DNA of 43,882 nucleotides from the NCBI GenBank assembly GCA_003220315.1, contig QHSA01000151.1:1-43882 (forward strand), written 5' to 3'. How positions within the stretch are numbered: position 1 is the stretch's first letter; the number at the start of each line of letters is the position of its first letter. Positions 1 through 7,510 of this stretch are shown one piece after another. The translations under genes and the position numbers were made by a program. Under the pieces are notes generated by a model, which saw only the letters and a program-made list of their open reading frames with translations, was not told where the DNA came from and made no database searches. The stretch is from Candidatus Rokuibacteriota bacterium. GTDB taxonomy: Bacteria > Methylomirabilota > Methylomirabilia > Rokubacteriales > CSP1-6.

Positions 1-713
1 CCGAGGATGATGACGGCGAACGCCTTGATGGACGGCAGCGTGCCCGTGTAGGGGCTGAAGGGGTTGACGATGCCGTAGAGCGAGCCGGCGAGGGCGCCGA
101 GCGCGGCGCCGATCCCGAAGGTCAGCATGTCCATGCGCTCGACGCGGATGCCCATGAGCATCGCGGCGACCCGGTTCTGGCTCGTCGCGCGCACGTCCCG
201 CCCGAGGCCCGTCCGATGGAGCACCACCCAGAGCCCGGCGATGATCGTCCAGGCCAGCACGAGCAGGACGATGAAGTCGTAGCGCAGCGTGATGAGCCCG
301 AGGTCCACGACCTCGGTCGCATACGGCGTCTTGATCTGGACGTGCTCGCGGAAGCGCGGCACGAACACCCGCGCGAGCGCGTTCTGGAGGATCAGGATCA
401 GCGCGATCGAGAAGAAGACCTCGTTGATCTTCTCGCCGCCCCGGAGCCACCGAAAGCCGAAGCGCTCGATGACGACGCCGACCAGGCCGACCGCGGCCAT
501 CGAGAGGAAGATGGCCAGGTAGGGGCTGAGCCCGGCCGAGTGCGCGAGGATGAAGGTCACGAACGCGCCGAGCATCATCAGCTCGCCGTGGGCGAAGTTG
601 ACCACCTTCATCACGCCGAAGATGAGCGTGATGCCCGTCGCCAGCAGCATGTAGACGCTGCCGGTGACGAGCCCCCAGGTGAGGACGCGCGCGAGGGTGC
701 CGAGATCCGGCGT
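1..713 (-). CDS. livH: Branched-chain amino-acid ABC transporter permease, LivH type (partial, C-terminus off window)
   Basis: Inner-membrane permease of a HAAT-family importer for branched-chain amino acids or similar small compounds. The reading frame gives a LivH N-terminal third to two thirds: a first membrane segment (GLVTGSVYMLLATG), then LIFGVMKVVNFAHGE, a family hallmark, then further hydrophobic helices and the loop GIRVERMDMLTFGIG. The gene leaves the window at base 1. It lies directly after the substrate-binding protein gene, so the two form a transport operon. Odd point: no ATG, GTG or TTG lies between the upstream in-frame stop (764-762) and the first helix. I set the start at an ACG (713-711), giving (M)PDLGTLARVLTW; this start is a guess. 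Family assignment is firm, substrate is not. Confidence 0.9.
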
Positions 714-730
714 GGGAGCCGCCTTCGGCC

Positions 731-2023
731 CTAGGGCTGCTTGTACCGGGCCTCGGCGAGCTCACCCGGCCAGACGATCGTCGGCCGCAGCTCCTTGACC
801 TTGTCGTCCCAGGCCATCTGCTGCACGAAGAGGACGAACGCAGCCTCGCGGTACTTGGGGTCGAAGCGGATCTTGCCGCCCTGCATCGCCAGCACCATCT
901 GGTCCATCTCGACCTTGCCGAGCGCCTCGATGATCTTCTTCCGGTCGAGGCTCCCCGCCCGCTCGATCGCCCCGGCCGCGATGTGGACGACGTCGTACGC
1001 CGACACGCCGAGGAGGCCGGGGAGCGTGCCGTACCGGTCCTGGTAGGCCTTGCGGAACGCGGCCCACTTTGCGAAGCCGGCCCCTTTCGGGATCGCGTAC
1101 GTGCTGTAGAGGCTGAGGATCGTCGTGCCGTGTCCGACCTTCCCGAGGTCCTTGTAGTAGAGCGGGTCGTCGGCGCACGCGCACACCGGTCCGAGGTGCG
1201 TCTTCTTGAGGTCGAAGCCCACGTCCACGACGGCCTGCTGCACGGCGGCCACGGTCTCGCCGCGGAAGCCCTGCGGCACGAGAACGTCGGGACCGAGCCC
1301 CTTGATCTTCGTCAGCAGCGAGCGATAGTCCGTCTCGCCCACCCTGAAGCGCTCGGCGGCGACCGCCTCGATCGGCAGGGTCGCGTCCTTCACCCGTTCC
1401 GCGAAGCCACGGTAGAGCTCGGCGCCGAACGGTGAGTCCTGGTACATCCAGGCCACGCGGAGCGCGCGGCGCCCGGCCATCAGCGGCTTGAGCTCCCTGA
1501 CGAGGAAGTCGGCGATCGTCGCTCCCTGCATCAGGCCCGTCGCCTGGTAGTGGAAGACCATGGACTTCGTCGGGTCGGGCCCCATCTCCGGCGTGCGCGT
1601 GAAGAGGGGTGTGGACGGCGTCGGGATGTACGGCACGCCGTGCTCGCGGATCTGCGGCAGCGCCGCCATGCCGAAGGCGCTGCCGAGCCCGCCGAAGACC
1701 ACCTGCACCTTGTCCTCGACGAGAAGCCGCGTCACGGCGGACACCGCGCCCTCGCGCGAGGTCTGGTCGTCGCCGATCACGAGCTGGAGCCCGAGCTTCG
1801 CGTTCGCCTCCCTCACCAGGACGCCGCCCGCGGCGTTGACCTCGTCCACGGCGAGCGCGGCGGCGCGCCGCTGGTCCTCGCCGGTCGAGGCCGCCGGGCC
1901 CGTCATCGAGGTGAGCAGGCCGAGCGTGATCGCGGTCTGGGCGGCGGCCGGGGCCGCGGCGCCGAGCGCCGCGAAGACGAGCGCTCCCACGGCGAGAATC
2001 GCTCCAAGGAAAGCTCTCTTCAT
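731..2023 (-). CDS. Branched-chain amino-acid-type ABC transporter substrate-binding protein
   Basis: Periplasmic binding protein (Peripla_BP_6 / LivJ type, 430 residues) that delivers ligand to the LivH-like permease encoded just downstream. It opens with a signal peptide, MKRAFLGAILAVGALVFAAL, ending near APAAAQ, followed by ITLGLLTSMTGPAAS, the usual family start in which the first strand leads into the ligand loop. The chosen ATG has GGGAGAGG 8 nt upstream; a longer frame starting at 2107 lacks a ribosome site and would bury the signal peptide. A paired-Cys stretch (CACADD, about residue 290) may form a disulphide. Substrates of this family include leucine, amides, urea and aromatic acids, so the real ligand is open. 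Confidence 0.93.
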   Translation of the reverse strand: MKRAFLGAILAVGALVFAALGAAAPAAAQTAITLGLLTSMTGPAASTGEDQRRAAALAVDEVNAAGGVLVREANAKLGLQLVIGDDQTSREGAVSAVTRLLVEDKVQVVFGGLGSAFGMAALPQIREHGVPYIPTPSTPLFTRTPEMGPDPTKSMVFHYQATGLMQGATIADFLVRELKPLMAGRRALRVAWMYQDSPFGAELYRGFAERVKDATLPIEAVAAERFRVGETDYRSLLTKIKGLGPDVLVPQGFRGETVAAVQQAVVDVGFDLKKTHLGPVCACADDPLYYKDLGKVGHGTTILSLYSTYAIPKGAGFAKWAAFRKAYQDRYGTLPGLLGVSAYDVVHIAAGAIERAGSLDRKKIIEALGKVEMDQMVLAMQGGKIRFDPKYREAAFVLFVQQMAWDDKVKELRPTIVWPGELAEARYKQP

Positions 2024-2128
2024 GAGGTGACCTCTCCCTGCGTGGTGCCGGGAGGATAACCGAAACGCCGACGTTCTGCTCGGATGGCTTAATTTCCGGA
2101 ACTCCAAACGTCGTCACGTCGGGATTGC

Positions 2129-2157
2129 TTGACACGTGGAGTCGTGCAGTGTATCTC
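2129..2157 (+). promoter_or_regulatory. Sigma-70-like promoter of small secreted protein copy 1
   Basis: TTGACA (2129-2134), a 17-nt spacer and TATCTC (2152-2157). Only 6 nt separate the -10 hexamer from the ATG at 2164, so transcription should start at or next to the start codon (leaderless mRNA). No Shine-Dalgarno sequence is present. Confidence 0.65.
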
Positions 2158-2163
2158 GTCGCC

Positions 2164-2463
2164 ATGTCGTTCCGGCGTCGCCTGACCCTGCTCGTGGTAG
2201 GCGCGATCGCGTTGCTGGCGCCCCTGGCCCATGCCAGTCCACCCGATCCCGCGTGGATCGCCGGCTTCTGGGACAACGCTGACTACGACGACGTGGTGCT
2301 GCTGGTGACTTCCGCAGTCGGCACCGCTGACTCTCGCCCACCTTACGTCACGGTGTCCGCCCCGGTCGTCATCGCCTCTGTCTCCTCGCCAGACGAGAGC
2401 CCCGTCTCCGGCCGCCCACTCTCGTCGTGGAACACACGCGCCCCTCCGACCGCCTCCGCCTGA
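2164..2463 (+). CDS. Small secreted protein, SPPDP/TRAPPT family, copy 1
   Basis: A 99-residue protein that I cannot assign to a named family. Residues 1-24 form a clear signal peptide (MSFRRR, hydrophobic core, then LAHA), with predicted cleavage before Ser25. The mature part starts SPPDPAWIAGFWDNADYDD, continues VVLLVTS, passes through a variable Ser/Pro/Val-rich middle and ends PLSSWNTRAPPTASA. The same start and end motifs occur in two more proteins in this window (4169-4459 and 10357-10650), all with Ser at position 25. The mature N-terminus is acidic and aromatic, and there is no Cys in this copy. The start codon sits 6 nt after a -10 hexamer. Function unknown; presumably exported to the periplasm or outside. 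Confidence 0.85.
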   Translation: MSFRRRLTLLVVGAIALLAPLAHASPPDPAWIAGFWDNADYDDVVLLVTSAVGTADSRPPYVTVSAPVVIASVSSPDESPVSGRPLSSWNTRAPPTASA

Positions 2464-2658
2464 GATAGCCGCTCCCTGAGCCTCGCGTCCGCTTCGTCTG
2501 CGCGGAGCGGAGCCGCGCGAGCCGACTCGAGTCCGCCCGAGGGACGCGTGTCGGCGTCAGTGGGCGCGTCGTGACTCCAGATCTCGAGGAAAGGAGGGCG
2601 CGCGGACGAGGAATGTGACGGTCCAGAGAATGCCGCTTGCTCAAGAGGAGACAGAGCG

Positions 2659-4035
2659 ATGACAATGCAGGCAGCGACCAAGTTGCTCCCCCGATCCACA
2701 CTTCCATGGGTGCTCGCCGGTGTGCTATGTGCCGGTGCGCTATCCGCCGGTGCGGCTCTGGCTGGTGAGCCTGGGCGGAATGGGGGAGCTATCACGCTTC
2801 TCGGGACCATCGCGGTCCCGACGAGTCTCAAGCCCCTCCATGGCTGGGATATCAGCTGGCTCGACGCGGACACCCAACTTTTGTATGTCGCCGACCGTTC
2901 CAACCGCAGCGTCGACGTTTTCAACGCGAGCACCAATACATTCGTCAGGGCGATCACGGGCGGGTCAACGCCGTTCGCCGGCGTCGCCTTCAACCCTGCG
3001 ACCGGCGCGGCGGACAACGGGCGATCCGGCCCCAACGGCGTCGTCGTGAGCGGACATTGGCTTTTTGTGACCGACGCCAACAGCAGGGTGGTCAGCATCG
3101 ACCTCAGGACCGATCAGATTGTTCCCGGCGGCGATGTCTCCACTGGTGGAGCGGACGCCCTGCGGGCCGATGAGTTGGCTTACGATCCGGACCATGGGGT
3201 TCTTCTCGTCGCCAACAACGCCGACGACCCGCCGTTCGTGACCTTGATCAAGGTCAATCGAACCAACGGGCAGCTGACCGTTGGCGCCAGAATCGCGTTC
3301 GACCCGGCGAACAATGGCTTCGATGCGACCAATGGTGCGGAACAACCGCAATACCATCGGGGCAAGTTCTATCTGTCCATTCCCGAAGTGGACTGCCCCC
3401 GGAAGATTGGCAACCCGCCCGTGGACAACCCTGTCTGCGGGGGCTCCTTCGCCGACGGAGGCGTCGTGACAATCGACCCGAACAGTTCGGGCAAGATCGA
3501 GAAGCTGTCTCATGTGAAGTTCTGCCAGCCGGCTGGACTCACGGTCGGTCCGAACGACGATTTGCTCATTGGTTGCAGTCAGGCCTTTGACACGGCAGGT
3601 AACGCGTGGACCGCGTCCGATCCCCACACCGCGGCGCCGATCTCGGTGATCATGGACGCCAACACGGGCGCCATCGACACGATAGTCGCCGGAGTCTCGG
3701 GAAACGACGAAGTCTGGTTCAACCGCGGCGACGGACGCTACTACCTCGCCGCCCGCAACCAACCAGGAGGCCCGGTGGTCGGCGTCATCGACGCGGAGAG
3801 CCAGAGCCTTGTCCAGGTGGTTCCGACCCTCAACGTCGGCGGCAAGAACTGCACCCTCAACCCGCTCAACTGTAGTGCCGCGTTCCCCGCGGGAACCGCG
3901 CACTCGCTCGCAGTGGATCCACACAGCAACCACGTGTTGGTGCCCCTGGCGGCCAATAACGTCTTCCCGCAGTGCTTGAACGGTTGTGTCGCCGTGTACG
4001 GGACGCCGAGAGGGGAGCACGACGACGAGGAGTGA
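2659..4035 (+). CDS. Secreted beta-propeller-like protein of unknown function
   Basis: 458 residues. A signal peptide (residues about 1-36, LPWVLAGVLCAGALSAGAALAG) leads into repeated strand-rich segments of the YVTN/NHL propeller kind: LLYVADRSNRSVDVFNAST, WLFVTDANSRVVSIDLRTD, GVLLVANNADDPP, GRYYLAARNQPGG and HSNHVLVPLAANN, each a blade-like 'x(V)AxNxxxxVxVID' unit. Several Cys pairs (DCPRK with PVCGG; NCTLNPLNC; QCLNGC) suggest disulphides and fit an exported protein. The C-terminus is acidic (EHDDEE). The start is supported by GAGGAG 8 nt upstream. It lies between two copies of the SPPDP small secreted family on the same strand. No catalytic motif is visible; a binding or scaffold role is possible. 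Confidence 0.85.
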   Translation: MTMQAATKLLPRSTLPWVLAGVLCAGALSAGAALAGEPGRNGGAITLLGTIAVPTSLKPLHGWDISWLDADTQLLYVADRSNRSVDVFNASTNTFVRAITGGSTPFAGVAFNPATGAADNGRSGPNGVVVSGHWLFVTDANSRVVSIDLRTDQIVPGGDVSTGGADALRADELAYDPDHGVLLVANNADDPPFVTLIKVNRTNGQLTVGARIAFDPANNGFDATNGAEQPQYHRGKFYLSIPEVDCPRKIGNPPVDNPVCGGSFADGGVVTIDPNSSGKIEKLSHVKFCQPAGLTVGPNDDLLIGCSQAFDTAGNAWTASDPHTAAPISVIMDANTGAIDTIVAGVSGNDEVWFNRGDGRYYLAARNQPGGPVVGVIDAESQSLVQVVPTLNVGGKNCTLNPLNCSAAFPAGTAHSLAVDPHSNHVLVPLAANNVFPQCLNGCVAVYGTPRGEHDDEE

Positions 4036-4068
4036 CGTCGTTGGGCCTCTGATTTTTTCCAGTCGGCG

Positions 4069-4093
4069 AAACGGCGGCGCCTGGCCGCCGTTT
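4069..4093 (+). terminator. Hairpin after the propeller gene
   Basis: A perfect 10-bp inverted repeat (AAACGGCGGC / GCCGCCGTTT) with a 5-nt loop, 33 nt after the stop codon. The arm ends in TTT but no longer U tract follows, so this is a plausible but weak intrinsic terminator separating the propeller gene from copy 2 of the small secreted family. Confidence 0.5.
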
Positions 4094-4155
4094 CCCGTCT
4101 GGACCCGACGCCGATGCATGTGGCTCCGGAGCTGGCGGCGTCAAGCGGGGCAGAG

Positions 4156-4161
4156 TATTGT
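4156..4161 (+). promoter_or_regulatory. Putative -10 element of small secreted protein copy 2
   Basis: TATTGT ends 7 nt before the ATG at 4169, the same placement as in the other two copies. No good -35 hexamer stands 16-18 nt upstream (TGGCGG), so the call rests on positional agreement with the paralogues. Confidence 0.45.
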
Positions 4162-4168
4162 AGGGGCG

Positions 4169-4459
4169 ATGCGGCGTCGGGTTTCCCTGGCGATGTTGCT
4201 CTTCGCAGCGGTGGTCGTGCTGCCGGCGCTGGCTCACGCGAGCCCCCCAGACCCGTCGTGGGTTGCCGGCTTCTGGGATGACGCCGACTACGACGACGTC
4301 GTCCTCGCCGTCACCGGAATGACCGCCGCTCCGCATTACACGCCGGACGCCGTGCCGAGCCCTTCTCCCTGTGTTGTCGGCGTCACTCGGCCGCGCCCCA
4401 GGATCGTTCACCCGGCTCCACTCGCCTCGTTCCCTACGCGCGCTCCCCCGACCGTCTAG
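4169..4459 (+). CDS. Small secreted protein, SPPDP/TRAPPT family, copy 2
   Basis: 96 residues, paralogue of the proteins at 2164-2463 and 10357-10650. The signal peptide is again 24 residues (MRRRVSLAM, hydrophobic core, LAHA), followed by SPPDPSWVAGFWDDADYDD and VVLAVTG. The middle is Pro-rich, with a single Cys (PSPCVVGV), and the protein ends in FPTRAPPTV. The spacing from the start codon to the mature Ser25 is identical in all three copies although the intervening residues differ, which supports both the start and the cleavage site. AGGGG lies only 2 nt from the ATG, too close for a normal ribosome site. Function unknown. Confidence 0.83.
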   Translation: MRRRVSLAMLLFAAVVVLPALAHASPPDPSWVAGFWDDADYDDVVLAVTGMTAAPHYTPDAVPSPSPCVVGVTRPRPRIVHPAPLASFPTRAPPTV

Positions 4460-4569
4460 AGTGCTGCCGCGTTCGTGGCTGCGGATGACGTCCGCGGCTC
4501 ACGGCGTCTCCAGTGAATCGCCGCAGCGTGCAACTGCGTGGGTGTCAGTTCGCAAATGGGAGGCGATCA

Positions 4570-4794
4570 ATGATTGGGCCCCAGGACCTCTGGGTGGCGC
4601 TGGGTCTTATGGTCTTTTTCTTCGGGGCGAAGAAGCTGCCCGAGTTGTCTCGATCGCTTGGCCAGGCGCTCGCCCAGTTCAAGAAGGGGCTCGCGGAGTC
4701 CAACGATGAGGCGCGAGCGTCCGACGCGGTGACCCCAGCCCCGAAGGCTGCCGCCGCACACGACCCATCCCAACGACCAGACGGCTCCGTGTGA
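4570..4794 (+). CDS. tatA: Twin-arginine translocase subunit TatA/TatE
   Basis: A 74-residue component of the Tat pore, which exports folded proteins across the inner membrane. It shows the family plan: a short periplasmic N-terminus, one membrane helix (LWVALGLMVFFFGAKKLPEL), the FGxKKLPEL hinge, an amphipathic helix (SRSLGQALAQFKKGL) and a polar tail. Usual length for TatA. GGGAGG lies 7 nt upstream of the ATG. No tatB or tatC is nearby. The DUF1460 protein at 10758-11684 begins with an RR-containing leader and could be a client, but that is conjecture. Confidence 0.92.
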   Translation: MIGPQDLWVALGLMVFFFGAKKLPELSRSLGQALAQFKKGLAESNDEARASDAVTPAPKAAAAHDPSQRPDGSV

Positions 4795-4822
4795 TGCTGC
4801 GAGCCGCGGCCCTGGCATCGAA

Positions 4823-5206
4823 ATGAAACCGTGGGCCATTCTGGCGTCGACCCTCCTCGTCGGCCTCGCCCTCGGCGTCGGCGGCACCATCCTCTTGCCG
4901 CCCGCGATCGAGCCGTATCTTGCGTCGGCACTCCGCGCGCCTCGGCGCCCGGTCGAGGGCCAGGTCATCGGGAAGCAACGGGAGGAGGGCCACGTCCTCT
5001 TGAAGGTGCAAACCGACGACGCACTCATCCTGGCGACATTCACGAAGAAGGTGCCGGAGATCGACCTGCTGGTTGAACAGGGCGACTCGATCATCCTCGC
5101 GTTGCCGAACACCGGTCCGTTCGTGGACGATCCCGTCATCGAACGGGTGACCCATCCCCGCTCGAGTCAACCGTCGGACAGTGGGCGCCCCGCTCCCCGC
5201 AAGTGA
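4823..5206 (+). CDS. Small membrane-anchored protein of unknown function
   Basis: 127 residues, not recognised. One N-terminal hydrophobic helix (AILASTLLVGLALGVGGTIL, residues 5-24), probably an uncleaved anchor, is followed by a soluble part of about 75 residues rich in beta-type stretches (GHVLLKVQTDDALILATF, LLVEQGDSIILAL) and a polar Ser/Pro/Arg tail. The pattern resembles an OB-like or SH3-like small barrel outside the membrane, but there is no sequence motif to prove it. It lies 28 nt after tatA and 31 nt before the MFS carrier on the same strand, so co-transcription is likely. Confidence 0.7.
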   Translation: MKPWAILASTLLVGLALGVGGTILLPPAIEPYLASALRAPRRPVEGQVIGKQREEGHVLLKVQTDDALILATFTKKVPEIDLLVEQGDSIILALPNTGPFVDDPVIERVTHPRSSQPSDSGRPAPRK

Positions 5207-5237
5207 GAAGCGCCGAACACTGGAGAGGAGCTGAGAC

Positions 5238-6560
5238 ATGGGAACCGCAGCCAAGCCGGCCGCAGAAAGTCGGGCGTCCGCCAGCGCCCGGTGGGTGCAA
5301 CTGGTGCTCGGCATTGTCGGGATGGTGGCGATCGCCAACCTCCAGTACGGCTGGACGCTCTTCGTCAATCCGATCGATAGCAGGTTTCACTGGGGGAAGG
5401 CGGCAATCCAAGTCGCCTTCACCGTGTTCGTGTTGGCCGAGACGTGGCTCGTGCCGTTCGAGGGCTACCTCGTCGATCGCTTCGGCCCGCGATGGCTGGT
5501 CGCCGCCGGAGGCATCCTCGTCGGCCTCGCCTGGTCGGTCAACGCCAACGCGAGCTCGCTCCTCACGCTGTACGCGGGCAGCCTGATCGGCGGCGTTGGC
5601 GCCGGCATCGTCTATGGCACGAGCGTAGGCAACGCGCTGAAGTGGTTCCCGGAGCACCGAGGGCTGGCCGCCGGTCTCACGGCGGCCGCGTTTGGCGCGG
5701 GCTCAGCGCTCACGATTGTGCCGATCGCGAACGTCATCAATACCCGAGGCTATGAGACCGCCTTCATCTATTTCGGGCTCGCGCAAGGTCTCGTCGTCGT
5801 CCTGTGCGCGCTGCTGCTCCGCGCTCCCCAGACGGGCGACGTGCCCGACGTCACGACACCCAAGGTTCAGCAATCGGTCGGAGATTTCACGCCGCTGGAG
5901 ATGCTGAAGGCTCCGGTGTTCTGGCTCTTGTACGCGATGATGACGATGCTGGCCATGGGCGGCCTGATGGCGACCGCCCAACTGGGTCCGATTGCCGCGG
6001 ACTACAAGGTTGCCCAGGTCCCAGTGTCCCTGCTTGGGATTACGATGGCTGCCCTTCCGTTCGCGCTCTCCTTGGACCGCATTCTCAACGGGCTGACGCG
6101 GCCATTCTTTGGTTGGGTCTCGGATCACATCGGCCGTGAAAACACGATGCTCATCGCCTTCGGCTTGGAGGGTGTCGGGATCTTGCTCCTCATCACCTTT
6201 GCGCACATCCCGAGCCTGTTCGTCGTGTTCTCGGGTCTGGTCTTCTTCGCCTGGGGTGAGATCTACAGCCTGTTCCCCGCCGTGTGTGGCGACCTCTTTG
6301 GCCGGAAGTTCGCCACGGCAAACTACGGTCTGCTGTACACGGCGAAGGGCACGGCGTCGTTGCTCGTCCCGCTGGGGAACGTCCTCAGGGCCGCCACGGG
6401 GAGCTGGATGCCCATCTTCGTCGCGGCGATCGCGCTCGACTGGATCGGCGCGCTCCTGGCGTTTTTCGTCTTGAAGCCGCTGCGCATCGGCTGGGTGTCC
6501 GCTCACGCCGGTGTTTCTCCCCGAGCGGTTGGGCCGACGGCGACGCCGATCCGACATTGA
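5238..6560 (+). CDS. MFS transporter, oxalate:formate antiporter (OxlT)-like
   Basis: 440 residues with about 12 membrane helices. The N-terminal helix region (VAIANLQYGWTLFVNPI) and the loop GYLVDRFGPRWLVAAGG fit the OxlT-like branch of the major facilitator superfamily, as does the second half with LNGLTRPFFGWVSDHIGREN, the duplicated loop motif. Proteins of this branch exchange or take up small carboxylates (oxalate, formate, monocarboxylates); the real substrate cannot be read here and no oxalate catabolism gene is adjacent. GGAGAGGAG stands upstream of the ATG. It is the last gene of a plus-strand group and converges with the methyltransferase gene at 6606. Confidence 0.88.
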   Translation: MGTAAKPAAESRASASARWVQLVLGIVGMVAIANLQYGWTLFVNPIDSRFHWGKAAIQVAFTVFVLAETWLVPFEGYLVDRFGPRWLVAAGGILVGLAWSVNANASSLLTLYAGSLIGGVGAGIVYGTSVGNALKWFPEHRGLAAGLTAAAFGAGSALTIVPIANVINTRGYETAFIYFGLAQGLVVVLCALLLRAPQTGDVPDVTTPKVQQSVGDFTPLEMLKAPVFWLLYAMMTMLAMGGLMATAQLGPIAADYKVAQVPVSLLGITMAALPFALSLDRILNGLTRPFFGWVSDHIGRENTMLIAFGLEGVGILLLITFAHIPSLFVVFSGLVFFAWGEIYSLFPAVCGDLFGRKFATANYGLLYTAKGTASLLVPLGNVLRAATGSWMPIFVAAIALDWIGALLAFFVLKPLRIGWVSAHAGVSPRAVGPTATPIRH

Positions 6561-6605
6561 CGGAGACTCAGCCGCGGGGCGAGCGCTCCGAGACGTTGGC
6601 CGCCG

Positions 6606-7286
6606 TTATCGTGGCGATCGCCCCACCCCTGTATGACTATCGGTCACGGATCGTCTCCTGGCTTCGACGTCGGCCGTCGCAGAAGGAGCTTTGAGAGACG
6701 AGACGACCAGCTCGTACCGGCTCGGCGTCCGGTCGAGTCGACTCACCGGGATCTTGCAGTGGTCGTACAGCGCCAGCAGAGTCCCCTCCGTGTAGCGGAA
6801 GACGTGAACGCGGCCGTCGGCCGTCCGCGTGAGAGCACGGGCGAGCCAGCGGACGGAGCGGCGTCGGGACTGGGAGAGGTTGCGGACGGGCTCGGCGATC
6901 ACGAGGAGACGTCGCGCGGCCGCATACAGGCGTGGAAGCAACGTGTCCGCGATGTCGTGGAACTGATACAAACTCGCCTGCATGATCACGGTGTCGGCCG
7001 TGGGGACCGGATCGCCCGAGCGCACGTCGAAGGCGCGGACGTCGACGCCGTGACGGCGCGCCAGCTTCAGCATCGCGCCCGAGTGCTCGAGGCCGATATA
7101 CGATTTCAGGAGCCCTCGCGCCTCGAGATGCCGGTGGAGCGCGAGGTCACCGCAGCAGAGTTCCAGCACGTCGCCCGGTGCCCGGATGACGTCGGCGATC
7201 AACGTATAGCGCGCAGCGTAATCCGGCCCGTACCCGATGCGCGTCGTGAGCCGGTAGAGCGTGGGGGAGTGGTAGATCGTCACCAT
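6606..7286 (-). CDS. SAM-dependent methyltransferase, class I
   Basis: 226 residues. The Rossmann-type SAM site is visible as DVLELCCGDLALHRHLE (motif I, residues about 38-54), then YIGLEHSGAMLKLARRHG with the acidic residue of motif II, then TADTVIMQASLYQFHD (motif IV region). The double Cys in motif I (LCCGD) is unusual but occurs in some small methyltransferases. I chose the ATG at 7286 because the conserved fold starts right after it; further upstream the frame shows no protein-like sequence. It follows the GT39 and epimerase genes on the same strand, so it may methylate a glycan or lipid product; the substrate is unknown. Confidence 0.82.
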   Translation of the reverse strand: MVTIYHSPTLYRLTTRIGYGPDYAARYTLIADVIRAPGDVLELCCGDLALHRHLEARGLLKSYIGLEHSGAMLKLARRHGVDVRAFDVRSGDPVPTADTVIMQASLYQFHDIADTLLPRLYAAARRLLVIAEPVRNLSQSRRRSVRWLARALTRTADGRVHVFRYTEGTLLALYDHCKIPVSRLDRTPSRYELVVSSLKAPSATADVEARRRSVTDSHTGVGRSPR

Positions 7287-7417
7287 GGCCAGAGCGGGCG
7301 CGCCTGCATGGTGCGCCGCATTGTAGCGTATCGGGAACACTGATGGGCGAGCGCGAGCTCCCGCGTGGGACGCGCGGACCCCGATCACCGACGTCGAGAA
7401 CTCGAGGTCGTGTTCTG

Positions 7418-7510
7418 CTACACGATCTCGTCGTCCGCGGCCTCGAGGAGCTTCTGTAAGATGAAGACGCAGTTGATCTCGCCCGGCATCGACTGTGACG
7501 GCCGGTCCAC
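7418..7510 (-). CDS. Possible 30-residue small ORF overlapping the GT39 stop codon
   Basis: A GTG overlaps the last base of the GT39 stop codon and opens a short frame with (M)VDRPSQSMPGEINCVFI at its start and LQKLLEAADDEIV at its end. Codon third positions are almost all G or C, as in real genes here, and the peptide looks natural (amphipathic helix at the end). It could be a true small protein, or the surviving C-terminus of a decayed gene. I have no homologue in mind. Confidence 0.3.
   Translation of the reverse strand: MDRPSQSMPGEINCVFILQKLLEAADDEIV

Noticed and set aside
2024-2107. Longer N-terminus for the LIV-type binding protein
   Set aside because: It would place 28 residues before a complete signal peptide that has its own ribosome site.
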